60,457 nt of DNA from Methylobacterium platani (GTDB lineage Bacteria; Pseudomonadota; Alphaproteobacteria; Rhizobiales; Beijerinckiaceae): positions 61,260-121,716 of the forward strand of contig NZ_LWHQ01000049.1 in assembly GCF_001653715.1 (NCBI RefSeq). Reading direction: 5' to 3'. Below the pieces are notes generated by a model. The model saw only the letters and a program-made list of their open reading frames with translations. It was not told the DNA's origin and did no database searches. This document shows positions 9,763 through 18,248 of the stretch, piece after piece. The translations under genes were made by a program, and so were the position numbers. How positions within the stretch are numbered: the stretch's first letter is position 1; each line of letters begins with the position of its first letter.

Positions 9763-10682
9763 CCGGGATCCCGCAGCCGCGGGTCGATGAGGGCGCAGGC
9801 GAGATCGGCGACGAGGTTGAGCACGAGGACGAACACCGCGATCAGCACCACCGTGCCGAGCACCAGCGTGTAGTCGCGGTTGATCGCGCCGTCGACGAAG
9901 TAGCGCCCGACGCCGGGCAGGCCGAACACCGTCTCGACCACCACCGAGCCGGTGAGGAGCCCGGCCGCGGCGGGCCCGAGATAGGACACGACCGGGAGCG
10001 CCGCGCCGCGCAGGGCGTGGAGGGCGAGGATGCGGGGCGGCAGGCCCAGGCCCCGCAGGGTGCGCCAGTGCGGCCGCTCGAACACCTCGGCGAGGCCGGC
10101 CCGGGCGAGCCGCGCGATCACCGCGACCTGCGGCAGCGCCAGGGTGACGACCGGCAGGACGAGATGTCTCGGGGATCCGCCGTCCCAGCCGCCGACGGGC
10201 AGCCAGCGCAAGGTGAGACCGAAGGCGATCTGGAGGAGGGGGGCCACCACGAAGCCCGGCACGGTCAGCGCGAAGGTGCCGAGCGTCGTCACCGCATGGT
10301 CGAGCCAGGAGCCCCGCCGCAGGGCCGAGAGCGCGCCGAGGGCCGTGCCGAGCCCGAGCGCGAGCAGCAGGGCGAGGCCGCCGAGCGTCATCGAGACCGG
10401 CAGGCCGCGGGCGAACAGCTCCGCCACCGAGAGGTCGCGCACCGAGAAGGACGGCCCGAGATCGCCCCGCGCCAGCGCCGCGAGGTAGCGGCCGTACTGG
10501 ACGAGGAGCGGCTGGTCGAGGCCGTAGACCCGGCGCAGGTTCTCCATCGCGGCGGCCGGCAGCGGCCGCTCGAGGTCGAACGGCCCGCCCGGCGCGAGCC
10601 GCACCAGGAAGAACGACAGGGTGACGACGATGAACAGCGTCGGGACGCTCTGGGCGAGGCGGCGCAGGATGGTGGCGGTCAT
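9759..10682 (-). CDS. Peptide-type ABC transporter permease (OppB/DppB-like)
   Basis: 307 residues. Starts with the classic family N-terminus (ILRRLAQSVPTLFIVVTLSFFLVRLAPGGPF), has six predicted membrane helices and the coupling-loop signature HALRGAALPVVSYLG, and ends in the conserved DLACALIDPRLR. It pairs with the OppC/YejE-like permease, with a 4-base overlap at its 3' end. It follows the binding-protein gene by 10 bases. Confidence 0.94.
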   Translation of the reverse strand: MTATILRRLAQSVPTLFIVVTLSFFLVRLAPGGPFDLERPLPAAAMENLRRVYGLDQPLLVQYGRYLAALARGDLGPSFSVRDLSVAELFARGLPVSMTLGGLALLLALGLGTALGALSALRRGSWLDHAVTTLGTFALTVPGFVVAPLLQIAFGLTLRWLPVGGWDGGSPRHLVLPVVTLALPQVAVIARLARAGLAEVFERPHWRTLRGLGLPPRILALHALRGAALPVVSYLGPAAAGLLTGSVVVETVFGLPGVGRYFVDGAINRDYTLVLGTVVLIAVFVLVLNLVADLACALIDPRLRDPG

Positions 10683-10692
10683 GCGCGGGGAC

Positions 10693-12276
10693 TCACGCGA
10701 GCGACAGCCAGCGCGTCGGCGAGACGCCGCGCAGGTTCGGCGTAAAGCCGCGCAGGCGCGGGCCGATCAGGTGCTTGTGCCGGTAATGCAGCAGCGGGAT
10801 CCAGGGCAGGTCGGCGAGGAAGAGCTCCTCCGCACGGTAGAGGATCCGGGCCCGGGCGGCGAGGTCGGTCTCGCGGGCCGCGTCGCGCATCAGGGAATCG
10901 TAGGCCGGGTTGGCGTAGCGGCCCGAGTTGAAGCCGTCGTTGCCGCTCTCGACCAGGAACAGGAAGTTCTGCGGGTCGGCGTAGTCGGCGAGCCAGCTCA
11001 TCCGGGCGATGTCGAACGGGCCGCCGTCGCGCAGGTAGGCGTAGTGGGTCTTGGCGTCGGTGGCGGCGAAGGCGGTCGTCACGTTGAGCGGCCGCCACAT
11101 GTCGGCGATCGCCACCATGGTGTTCCGGTTGTTGTCGGTGATGTTGTAGCGCAGCTCGACCGATAGCGGCCTGCCCCCCGGGCCGTAGCCGGCCTCGCGC
11201 AGGAGCGCGACCGCGGCGTCCTCGCGCTCCAGCGGCGAGAGGTCCCGGCCCGGCATGGCGGGCGGCGGCAGCGCGTTGTCGAGCCCGGCTGGGGTCAGCG
11301 AATAGGCCGGCAGCATCGTCTCGCCCCACACCGCCTCGGCCAGGAACTCGCGGTCGAGGGCGAGCGACAGGGCCCGGCGCACCCGCGCGTCGTCGAGGGG
11401 GCGCTTGCGCACGTTGACCATCAGCGCGAGCACGCCGAGGGCGGGGTTGAGGATCACGCCGGCGCCGAAGCGGGCCTTGAGCGCCCGCACCTGGTCGGCC
11501 GGCAGGTCGTCGAGGGAATCGATCTCGCCGGCGGCGAAGCGGCGCACCGCGGCGGCGAGGTCCGGCGTCGGGACGTACTCGACCTGGCCGATCGCGATCC
11601 GGGCGGCGTCGCGGTGGTGCGGGTTGCGGATCGCCGTGATGCGGTCGTTGGGGGAGAAATCCTTGAGGACGTAGGCCCCGTTCGACACCAGGTTGCCGGG
11701 CCGGGTGAAGCCGTCGCCGAAGCGGGCGAGCGAGGGCCGGTGGACCGGCGTGCTCGCCTGATGGGCCATCAGCTCGACGAAGTAGGGGGTCGGCTGCTCG
11801 AGCCGGATCACCACCGTCAGCGGATCGGGGGCGGCGACGCCCACCGCCTCGACCGGCATCGCCCCGCGATTGACCGCCTCGGCGTGGCGGATCGGCGCCA
11901 GCACGCTGGCGTATTTCGCCCCCGTGCCCGGGTCGAGCATGCGCCGGAAGCCGTGCACGACGTCGTCGGCCACGACCGGGTCGCCGTTCGACCAGCGCCC
12001 GTCGGGGCGCAGGGCGAAGGTCCAGGTCAGGCCGTCGGCGGAGGTGGTCCAGCCCGACGCCGCGCCGGGCACCAGGGCGCCGTCGGGGCCGTAGGTGCTC
12101 AGGCCCTCGTAGAGGTCGAGGAGGATCGTCGCCTCGGCCACCGTCGAGGTTCTGTGCGGGTCGAGCGTCTCCGGATCGGCGCCGTTGCCGCGCCGGTAGG
12201 GGGCAGGGCCGGCGGCCCGGGCGGGGGCCGCCAGGGCGGCGGCGCTCAAGGCCGCCAGGACGTCGCGCCGCCGCAT
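10693..12276 (-). CDS. Peptide-type ABC transporter substrate-binding protein (OppA/DppA family)
   Basis: 527 residues, solute-binding protein family 5. The N-terminus MRRRDVLAALSAAALAAPARA is a signal peptide with a twin-arginine-like RRRD start, so export may use Tat. The mature part begins with a canonical YRRGNGADPETLDPHRTS stretch, as in E. coli OppA. It captures peptides or similar solutes in the periplasm for the downstream permeases. It starts 8 bases after the GlcG-like gene, so both are probably one transcript. The substrate cannot be read from the sequence. Confidence 0.94.
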   Translation of the reverse strand: MRRRDVLAALSAAALAAPARAAGPAPYRRGNGADPETLDPHRTSTVAEATILLDLYEGLSTYGPDGALVPGAASGWTTSADGLTWTFALRPDGRWSNGDPVVADDVVHGFRRMLDPGTGAKYASVLAPIRHAEAVNRGAMPVEAVGVAAPDPLTVVIRLEQPTPYFVELMAHQASTPVHRPSLARFGDGFTRPGNLVSNGAYVLKDFSPNDRITAIRNPHHRDAARIAIGQVEYVPTPDLAAAVRRFAAGEIDSLDDLPADQVRALKARFGAGVILNPALGVLALMVNVRKRPLDDARVRRALSLALDREFLAEAVWGETMLPAYSLTPAGLDNALPPPAMPGRDLSPLEREDAAVALLREAGYGPGGRPLSVELRYNITDNNRNTMVAIADMWRPLNVTTAFAATDAKTHYAYLRDGGPFDIARMSWLADYADPQNFLFLVESGNDGFNSGRYANPAYDSLMRDAARETDLAARARILYRAEELFLADLPWIPLLHYRHKHLIGPRLRGFTPNLRGVSPTRWLSLA

Positions 12277-12284
12277 CGTTCGGC

Positions 12285-12719
12285 TCAGGCGCCGGTCTCG
12301 GCCTGGAGCCCGGCCGCCGCGATGCCGGCGAGCGCCGCCTTCTCGTCGTTGTCGGAGGTGTCGCCCGAGATGCCGACGGCGCCGACGAGCGTGCCGTCGC
12401 GCTTGATCAGCACGCCGCCCGGGACCGGGATCAGGCCGGCCGGGCCCGCGATGTGGCTCACCGCGGCGACGAAGTAGGCCTGCTCCTCGGCCCGCCTGGC
12501 GATGGCGCGCGAGCCGATGCCGAGCGCCAGCGCGCCGTTGGCCTTGCCGGTGGCGATCTCGGCGCGCTTGAGGCTGGTGCCGTCCTCCACGCCCGCCGCC
12601 TTGAGGGCGCCGCGGGCATCGAGCACCACCACCGCCAGGGGCTTCAGCCCGAGCTCGCGGCCGGCCTTCAGGGCGGCGGTCACGACGGTCGAGGCGGCGT
12701 CGAGGGTGAGGTCGGACAT
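12285..12719 (-). CDS. GlcG/HbpS family heme-degrading-domain protein
   Basis: 144 residues of the small alpha-beta GlcG/HbpS (DUF336) family. Conserved segments seen are VVVLDARGALKA, KRAEIATGKANGALALG, and the C-terminal PVPGGVLIKRDGTLVGAVGISGDTSDNDEKAALAGI. Members bind heme or cobalamin-like cofactors or are encoded beside glycolate and peptide-uptake genes; most have no proven role. No signal peptide from the selected start at 12719; an upstream in-frame start would add 28 Arg-rich residues. It is the first gene of the ABC operon. Confidence 0.87.
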   Translation of the reverse strand: MSDLTLDAASTVVTAALKAGRELGLKPLAVVVLDARGALKAAGVEDGTSLKRAEIATGKANGALALGIGSRAIARRAEEQAYFVAAVSHIAGPAGLIPVPGGVLIKRDGTLVGAVGISGDTSDNDEKAALAGIAAAGLQAETGA

Positions 12720-13055
12720 GGTCTTGGAACTCCGGCGACGGCGCGCGGGCGCGCGCGAGACAGCGAGCCTGGGGGCATATCTCAACGGGACAGGCAGCGC
12801 CAAGCCGTCGGCACCAAGCGGCCGGCGCTCGCCGGCGCGGGGCCCGGGCCGCCGACCGCGCCTCTCATGAGTGCATCATCATTCGGAGACGTCGACCAAT
12901 CATGGCTCCCATATGACGATAGTATTTCTATTTTTGGAAAAATCTTTTTCCGCAAGGAATATGTTCCATCGGCAAGGAAGTGTTTTCTTAACTCGCAAGA
13001 CCCTACTACAAAACCAGGCGCACAGGATTATTGAGCGCCATAGAGGACAACAAAA
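12720..13055. other. AT-rich divergent intergenic region at the left edge of the island
   Basis: 336 bases between the GlcG-like gene (minus) and the collar-protein gene (plus). From about 12870 the composition drops sharply towards AT-rich (runs such as ATTTTTGGAAAAAT), unlike anything to the left, marking the probable island border. It must carry the promoter for the plus-strand genes, but no single promoter stood out. A 62-codon open frame here has no ribosome site or family resemblance. No direct repeat or tRNA-type attachment site was found. Confidence 0.45.
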
Positions 13056-13532
13056 ATGAGCATTCCCGGCAATATTTCCATGTGGGGCGGCCCGATCACC
13101 CGCATTCCCGCCGGCTATCTACTCTGCGACGGAACGCTCGTCAGGCGCGATGATTACAAAAATCTGTTTCAAGTGGTTGGGTTCAGCTTCGGGATGAGTC
13201 CGCCGGATGGACAGTTCTACCTGCCCGATCTGCGCGGCCGCTTCGTCCGGGGTGTCGACGACAACGCGGGACGCGACCCCGACGTCAAGGCGCGCACGGA
13301 CATGCAGAACCGCGACATCAAGTCCGCGACGGTCGGCTCGGTCCAGTCGCACGCCTTCCAGAACCACGACCATGAATACACGGTGTTTCCGGCGACGGGC
13401 GGCAACATCGCGAGCGGCACGTACTGGGCGCAGGGACCGGCGCTCACGCAGCAGGTCGACGGCTCGAAGTACAATGTAAGCACGGAGACCAGACCGACGA
13501 ACGTCGCGCTGCATTTCATCATCGCCTACTGA
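13056..13532 (+). CDS. Phage tail collar domain protein (microcystin-dependent-protein-like)
   Basis: 158 residues. The N-terminal half is a collar domain (WGGPITRIPAGYLLCDGTLV, then LPDLRGRFVRGVDD), the shape found near the tip of phage tail fibres and in Mdp proteins. The C-terminal ETRPTNVALHFIIAY is the usual ending of such fibres. These domains support trimeric, receptor-binding fibres. There is no signal peptide. A GAGGACA ribosome site precedes the ATG. No tail, capsid, terminase, integrase or lysis gene is near, so it is not evidence of a prophage by itself. First gene of the low-GC island. Confidence 0.85.
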   Translation: MSIPGNISMWGGPITRIPAGYLLCDGTLVRRDDYKNLFQVVGFSFGMSPPDGQFYLPDLRGRFVRGVDDNAGRDPDVKARTDMQNRDIKSATVGSVQSHAFQNHDHEYTVFPATGGNIASGTYWAQGPALTQQVDGSKYNVSTETRPTNVALHFIIAY

Positions 13533-13739
13533 GCGTCGGACCGATGACGCGCCCGATCGGACGGCGATCGGGCGCAGCTTTCCGTCCTGTCGTCGTCCCG
13601 CCCACGACCGCCCCGGCGAGCGGGCAGGACCGGCCCGCGATCGACGATGCGGTCGGTCCGGTGCCCTCGTCGACGACCGGCCGACGCCGCTCGAAACGCC
13701 CGCCAACCCGCACCTGCGTCATCCTATCGGGAACAAACG

Positions 13740-15224
13740 ATGCTGATCGCCCGCGACCTGTACACGCATTTCGTCACCAGCCCGATCGTCTCGTCCGAGA
13801 CGGTCCTCGGCGAGACGATCATTCAATACGAAGTCAGGGCCTACAACGACGTCAGGAACCTGGGCACCGCCAAGTCCTACCTGATCACCTGCACGCAGCG
13901 ACTGGTGCTGCCCAACCCGACTGCCTACAGCCCCGCGGCCGGAGCGAGGACGAGCTACCTCAACTATCCCGCGATCCTCCAAAACTCCATCAGCATCTCG
14001 GATCCAAAGAATCTCATATCGACGGTCGATCTCATCGATTATGCGCCAAGGACCCTGAACACCGCAGTCAGCACGAGCCAGAACACGTCGCAGTCGGCGA
14101 ATTCATCGGTCACCCATCAGTCGACGACCGGCTCCTCGACGGCGCAAACCAACAGCTACGGCTATTCGGCGTCCATCGGCTTCTTCGGCGACGCCCTGAC
14201 GGGCGACGTGTCGTCCAACGTGCAGTTCTCGACGACGAACGAGCGCTCCCGATCGCGCAGCACCGGGACCGCGGTCGATCGCGGCTCACAGCTGTCGAAT
14301 TCCAGCGCGATGACGATCAAGGACTGGGGCAGCTACGCATCGATCGACACGACGACCCAGAGCCCGACCTGGGTATGGGGCCAGGAATATCCCTGGAACG
14401 TCATCCAGTTCAAAGGCACGGATGCGAACGCGAACATCGCACTGCCGGCCTTCGTCGCCTCGCGCCTGTACGACGGCAGCATCGTCTACCCGCCGTCGGA
14501 ACTGTCGATTTTCGGCCTGGACTTCGTTGCCCACGCCTCCTGGCTGGTGACACCGGTCAAGGGACAGGCCGACGACGTCGGCCCCGTGTTCACGCACGTC
14601 CTGGTCTACGGGGCGGCGTCGCACAAGGTCGTCGACGGGCACCTGACGGCCGATCTCTCGACCTACCTGCCGGTCACCTACACGTCCGACCCGCTCGACC
14701 TGCCCCTCCTGGCCCTTGACCCGATCCAGTCGTCCGGGTCCGGTCCGGCGGTGCTCGGCTTCATCGCGCCGCAATTCGACGTGGCGCCGACCTCGACCGG
14801 ATCGGCCTTCTCGATCACGGCGGATTCCAACGACCTGCTCGTCCGCGGCCAGGGCTTCAACGGAGTCATGAGCACGGATTTCTCGGCCGGCACCGTCGAG
14901 ATGACCGTCTCCTTCAAGGTCGTCGACCCGTCGCGGACCGTGACGCTCTCGCTCCGGCACTGGATCACGACCGGAACGCCGGTCCAGCTGAGCCTCGTCG
15001 TCAACGGCGACACCGCGATGCCCCTGACCCGGTTCGTCGACGCCCAGGAGATGGGATCGGGCGGCGACAACGTCTCGACGATCACGCTGCGCAACAAGGA
15101 TTTCAGCTCCAACGACTATTGCGACTACCTGCAGATGGGGCTGAACACCGTCGTCATCACGGCGACGCCGGTCGGCGGCCAAGCGAAGGCCGGCTACCAG
15201 ATCATGGCGATGGCGGTCGGTTGA
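13740..15224 (+). CDS. Unrecognised Ser/Thr-rich protein of the collar-nuclease island
   Basis: 494 residues, not matched to any family by eye. Residues 1-105 look beta-rich. Residues about 108-190 are extremely rich in Ser, Thr, Asn and Gln with alternating polar and hydrophobic positions (for example TNSYGYSASIGFFG). The remainder is again beta-rich with several Trp (WVWGQEYPW) and a C-terminal domain from about 355 that resembles an Ig-like or carbohydrate-binding sandwich. No signal peptide and no ordinary membrane helix. It follows the collar gene by 207 bases and precedes the EEP nuclease gene by 154, all in the same direction. Base composition is lower in GC than the flanks. The start at 13740 lacks a strong ribosome site; an upstream in-frame start 31 codons earlier is GC-rich and less likely. 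Confidence 0.72.
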   Translation: MLIARDLYTHFVTSPIVSSETVLGETIIQYEVRAYNDVRNLGTAKSYLITCTQRLVLPNPTAYSPAAGARTSYLNYPAILQNSISISDPKNLISTVDLIDYAPRTLNTAVSTSQNTSQSANSSVTHQSTTGSSTAQTNSYGYSASIGFFGDALTGDVSSNVQFSTTNERSRSRSTGTAVDRGSQLSNSSAMTIKDWGSYASIDTTTQSPTWVWGQEYPWNVIQFKGTDANANIALPAFVASRLYDGSIVYPPSELSIFGLDFVAHASWLVTPVKGQADDVGPVFTHVLVYGAASHKVVDGHLTADLSTYLPVTYTSDPLDLPLLALDPIQSSGSGPAVLGFIAPQFDVAPTSTGSAFSITADSNDLLVRGQGFNGVMSTDFSAGTVEMTVSFKVVDPSRTVTLSLRHWITTGTPVQLSLVVNGDTAMPLTRFVDAQEMGSGGDNVSTITLRNKDFSSNDYCDYLQMGLNTVVITATPVGGQAKAGYQIMAMAVG

Positions 15225-15378
15225 GGCCGGCCCGCGGCCGGGGCGGACGGTTCCGCCCCCTCCGCCGCGAGCCGCCGACACCCTCGCGATGCCGGCGCCT
15301 GCCGCAGATCGGCCCCGATGCGGCGGCGCCGGCCGACTGTACCGCCCCGACACAACGACGTTTCTCGCAAGGTGCAGG

Positions 15379-16536
15379 ATGCCCGATCTCATCGCATTTT
15401 CATGGAACATTCAAAAATTCTCGGGCAACAAGCTCGAAAAAAATCCCAATTTGATAGAGCAGGTAGCAAAAAATATTTCGGAGATGCTGAAATCTCATTC
15501 GCAAAATCCAGACACGCCCTTCATCGGCAGCATCCTGGAGGCGAGATTCCATCACGATGATCTGGATGAATTATTTGATAGATTCACAACCGAGTTCAAA
15601 AAGCTAAACATCGAGAACGTCGACATGGAAGCCCACGAGACGGGCGGGTCTGCACATACGAATGAGCTGATCCTCAGAATCAGTCGGGGCGTCGATGTCG
15701 AAACAAAACCGATCGGCTTTCGCAAACTGGTCGATACGCATATCAAAAAAGATATTACACAATCGAAAGATAAATTCGAACAGCATAAAAATGTTTATGA
15801 TACGTTCAATCTGAGGAAAAACATAAGAGATCCGAAAAATTCAACCGTACATCCGTACGCCGCTCAACAAAACCACTTCAGAGCGTCCGACAAGGGCCCG
15901 GAGTGGTACCGCGACGGCTTCATCTACGAAGTCCAGCATCTTCAAGGAACGGGCAAGGCGATCAGCATTGCGACCATTCATGCCCCCGGACCGAATTCCG
16001 GACGGGAGGAAATCGTCAGGAAGACCATTTCCGATGTGATGGCCACCCACAATCCCGATGTCCTCATAGGAGATTTAAATCTTCGCAAAAACATCACGCA
16101 TGAGACGCATTTCGACCTGCGGTCCCTCCGTCCGGGCGGCACCACATTGAGGAAAAACGACCTGGAAGAAACAGGCAACAGCAGGTGGGACCAAGCTCAC
16201 GTCAAGAACGAGCTCCAAGATCAAGTGTCCCCCCTGGTGTTCTCGTTAGCGAAATCCGAGAGCATCCAGAAGCTCGTCTCCGATCATGGCATGATCAGCC
16301 TGATGCTCAAGGACGACTCGGCCGTCATGGACCGCACGACGGCCCTCTCTCCGTTCGCGGGCAAATCGGACGCGGCCCCGCTCGGCCAGCCCGACAATCC
16401 CCTGCATGTCTTCGCAGGACCGAAAGCGGATGGGACGAACCTGCGGTCGCGGGAGACCTCGCCATCCGGCATCGGACCGGTGAGGGGCGGGAACAAGAGG
16501 GCAGGGGTGATCTCCCGCTACTTCACGCCTTATTAG
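15379..16536 (+). CDS. DNase I-like endonuclease/exonuclease/phosphatase (EEP) family protein
   Basis: 385 residues with the ordered EEP motif set: Asn10 in SWNIQKF, the metal-binding Glu54 in ILEAR, His201 in TIHAPG, Asp232 and Asn234 in GDLNLRKN, and Asp302-His303 in SDHGM. The family hydrolyses phosphodiesters or phosphomonoesters and includes DNase I, CdtB toxins and sphingomyelinases. A long Lys-rich insert lies at about 105-185, and an 80-residue low-complexity tail follows the SDH motif. No signal peptide. Roughly half GC at the 5' end against more than 70% around it, which suggests transfer. Third gene of the island; a toxin or defence effector role is inference. Confidence 0.8.
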   Translation: MPDLIAFSWNIQKFSGNKLEKNPNLIEQVAKNISEMLKSHSQNPDTPFIGSILEARFHHDDLDELFDRFTTEFKKLNIENVDMEAHETGGSAHTNELILRISRGVDVETKPIGFRKLVDTHIKKDITQSKDKFEQHKNVYDTFNLRKNIRDPKNSTVHPYAAQQNHFRASDKGPEWYRDGFIYEVQHLQGTGKAISIATIHAPGPNSGREEIVRKTISDVMATHNPDVLIGDLNLRKNITHETHFDLRSLRPGGTTLRKNDLEETGNSRWDQAHVKNELQDQVSPLVFSLAKSESIQKLVSDHGMISLMLKDDSAVMDRTTALSPFAGKSDAAPLGQPDNPLHVFAGPKADGTNLRSRETSPSGIGPVRGGNKRAGVISRYFTPY

Positions 16537-16595
16537 CGCGTCGTCGGACGGGTCGGGTGTCGGGTCGTCCCGGGAACGACAGAGTACGGGGATCC

Positions 16596-16620
16596 GGACC
16601 CGGGTTTTCGGCTCGGGTCC
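16596..16620 (+). terminator. Hairpin after the EEP nuclease gene
   Basis: GGACCCG (16596-16602) pairs exactly with CGGGTCC (16614-16620); a TTTT tract lies in the loop instead of after the stem. Sits 60 bases past the stop codon, between convergent genes, and may serve either strand. Confidence 0.4.
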
Positions 16621-16643
16621 CTTTCCCGGTCCGGCCCGCTGGC

Positions 16644-16667
16644 GGGACGGCCTCGTCATGCCGTCCC
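16644..16667. terminator. Second hairpin between convergent genes
   Basis: GGGACGGC (16644-16651) pairs exactly with GCCGTCCC (16660-16667). It lies 41 bases beyond the purU stop (minus strand) and with the neighbouring hairpin probably insulates the two convergent transcripts. Confidence 0.45.
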
Positions 16668-16707
16668 AACCCGGATCCGCTGCGGGGCAGGCGGCCGGCA
16701 CGCCCCG

Positions 16708-17571
16708 TCAATCCGTGAACACCACCGTCTTGCGGCCGTTGGCGATCACCCGGTCCTCGAGCACGTAGCGGACGGCGCGGGCGAGCACCCGGCGCTCGAT
16801 GTCGCGGCCCTTGCGCACGAGGTCCTCGGGGGTGTCGCGGTGCGAGATGCGCTCGACGTCCTGCTCGATGATCGGCCCCTCGTCGAGGTCGCCGGTGACG
16901 AGGTGGGAGGTGGCGCCGATCAGCTTCACGCCGCGCTCGTGGGCCTGGTGGTAGGGCTTCGCGCCCTTGAAGCCGGGCAGGAACGAGTGGTGGATGTTGA
17001 TGCAGCGCCCCGCGAGCTTGTGCGAGAGCTCGTCCGACAGGATCTGCATGTAGCGGGCGAGAACCACCAGCTCGGCCCCGGTCTCCTCGACGAGGCGCCA
17101 CAGGGCGGCCTCCTGCTGCGGCTTGGTGTCCGGCGTGATCGGCAGGTGGTGGAACGGCACCCCGGCGAGGTCGGCCGCGCCGTAGATCTCGCGCGGGTAG
17201 TTCGACACCACGGCGCAGACCTCCATCGGCAATTCGCCGATGCGCCAGCGGTAGAGCAGGTCGTTGAGGCAGTGGTCGAAGCGCGAGACCAGCAGCATCA
17301 CGCGGCGGCGCTCGGCCCGGTCGCGCAGGGTCCAGTCCATGCCGAAGCGCTGCGCCACCGCCTCGAAGCCCGCGGCGAGCGCGTCCCGGCCGGGCTCGCC
17401 CCGCACCGGGTTGAAGACGATCCGCATGAAGAAGCGGCCGGTCTCGACGTCGTCGAATTGCTGCGCGTCGAGGATGTTGCAGCCGGCCTCGAACAGGTAG
17501 GCCGACACGCCGGCCACGATGCCCGGGACGTTGGTGCAGGAGAGGGAGAGGACGTAGGAGGGGGTGGTCAT
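16708..17571 (-). CDS. purU: Formyltetrahydrofolate deformylase
   Basis: 287 residues. The N-terminal ACT domain (about 5-85, TNVPGIVAGVSAYLFEAGCNILDAQQF) is followed by a formyltransferase-fold domain with the catalytic series INIHHSFLPGFKGAKPYHQA, ending in the family C-terminus NGRKTVVF. The Asn-His pair of INIHHS and the Asp of TGDLDEGPI are the known catalytic residues. It hydrolyses 10-formyl-THF to formate and THF, balancing one-carbon pools, which matters in methylotrophs. It starts 47 bases after the methyltransferase gene and may be the last gene of that transcript. Confidence 0.96.
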   Translation of the reverse strand: MTTPSYVLSLSCTNVPGIVAGVSAYLFEAGCNILDAQQFDDVETGRFFMRIVFNPVRGEPGRDALAAGFEAVAQRFGMDWTLRDRAERRRVMLLVSRFDHCLNDLLYRWRIGELPMEVCAVVSNYPREIYGAADLAGVPFHHLPITPDTKPQQEAALWRLVEETGAELVVLARYMQILSDELSHKLAGRCINIHHSFLPGFKGAKPYHQAHERGVKLIGATSHLVTGDLDEGPIIEQDVERISHRDTPEDLVRKGRDIERRVLARAVRYVLEDRVIANGRKTVVFTD

Positions 17572-17618
17572 GCGGGCACGGACTCGAGACGATGATGGCC
17601 CCGCCCTAGGCGATCGTC

Positions 17619-18248
17619 TCAGGCGCGTGAAGCCCTCAGGCTCGTTTCCCTCACGAAGGCGACCCGGTCCCAGGTGACGCCGGGGCGCCCGAGCTGCGCA
17701 TCCTCGTCCGTCCGGCACAGGATGCAGCGCAGGCCGTGTGCCCCGGCGAGGTCGATCGTCTCGGCCGCAGACACGTCGAACATCCGCCGCCCCGGCGGCA
17801 CCGGGCCGTGGCGCAGCGACACGGCCATCACGCCGCCCGTCCGCAGCAGGGCGGCGAGGCGCGGCATGGCGCGACGGCGCTCGGCCTCGTCGAGATGCAT
17901 CCAGACGGCGGTGAGCATCACGACGTCGCAGGTCTCGCCGCGACCGGAGAGGGCGGGCAGATCCGGCAGGCCGTCGTCCAGCCACGCGATCAGCGGGGAC
18001 GGGTGCAGGGCGACCGCCTGCCGGCGCAGTTCGACCGTGGGCTCGACGGCGGTCACGCGGTAGCCGAGGGCGGCGAAGCCCGCGGCGTCGCGCCCGGTCC
18101 CGGCGCCGATATCGAGGACGTGGGCCGGCGGCGCCGGCAGGAGCGGCAGGAGCGCCGCGTGGATCTCCGAGAAGGCGATGCTCTCGTATTGCGAGACCAG
18201 CCTCTCGGCCTCGGCCGCGTAGCCCGCTGTGCCGCTCGCGCCCGTCAT
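17619..18248 (-). CDS. Class I SAM-dependent methyltransferase
   Basis: 209 residues. Motif I is VLDIGAGTGRDAAGFAALGYRVTAVEP (about 44-70), with the acidic end of the second strand (Glu69) positioned to bind the SAM ribose; a later MLTAVWMHLDEAERRRAM corresponds to motif III. Substrate unknown; small UbiE/Tam-like enzymes look similar. The start overlaps the stop of the ABC-F gene by four bases (ATGA), so the two are coupled, which is unusual for ABC-F genes but gives no direct clue to the substrate. Confidence 0.85.
   Translation of the reverse strand: MTGASGTAGYAAEAERLVSQYESIAFSEIHAALLPLLPAPPAHVLDIGAGTGRDAAGFAALGYRVTAVEPTVELRRQAVALHPSPLIAWLDDGLPDLPALSGRGETCDVVMLTAVWMHLDEAERRRAMPRLAALLRTGGVMAVSLRHGPVPPGRRMFDVSAAETIDLAGAHGLRCILCRTDEDAQLGRPGVTWDRVAFVRETSLRASRA

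Noticed and set aside
12871..13059. 62-codon frame at the left island border
   Set aside because: No ribosome site, overlaps the collar gene start, and the peptide shows no recognisable pattern.
13056..13532. Prophage call from the tail-collar gene
   Set aside because: No other phage structural, integration or lysis gene is in the surrounding 20 kb; one collar domain is not enough.
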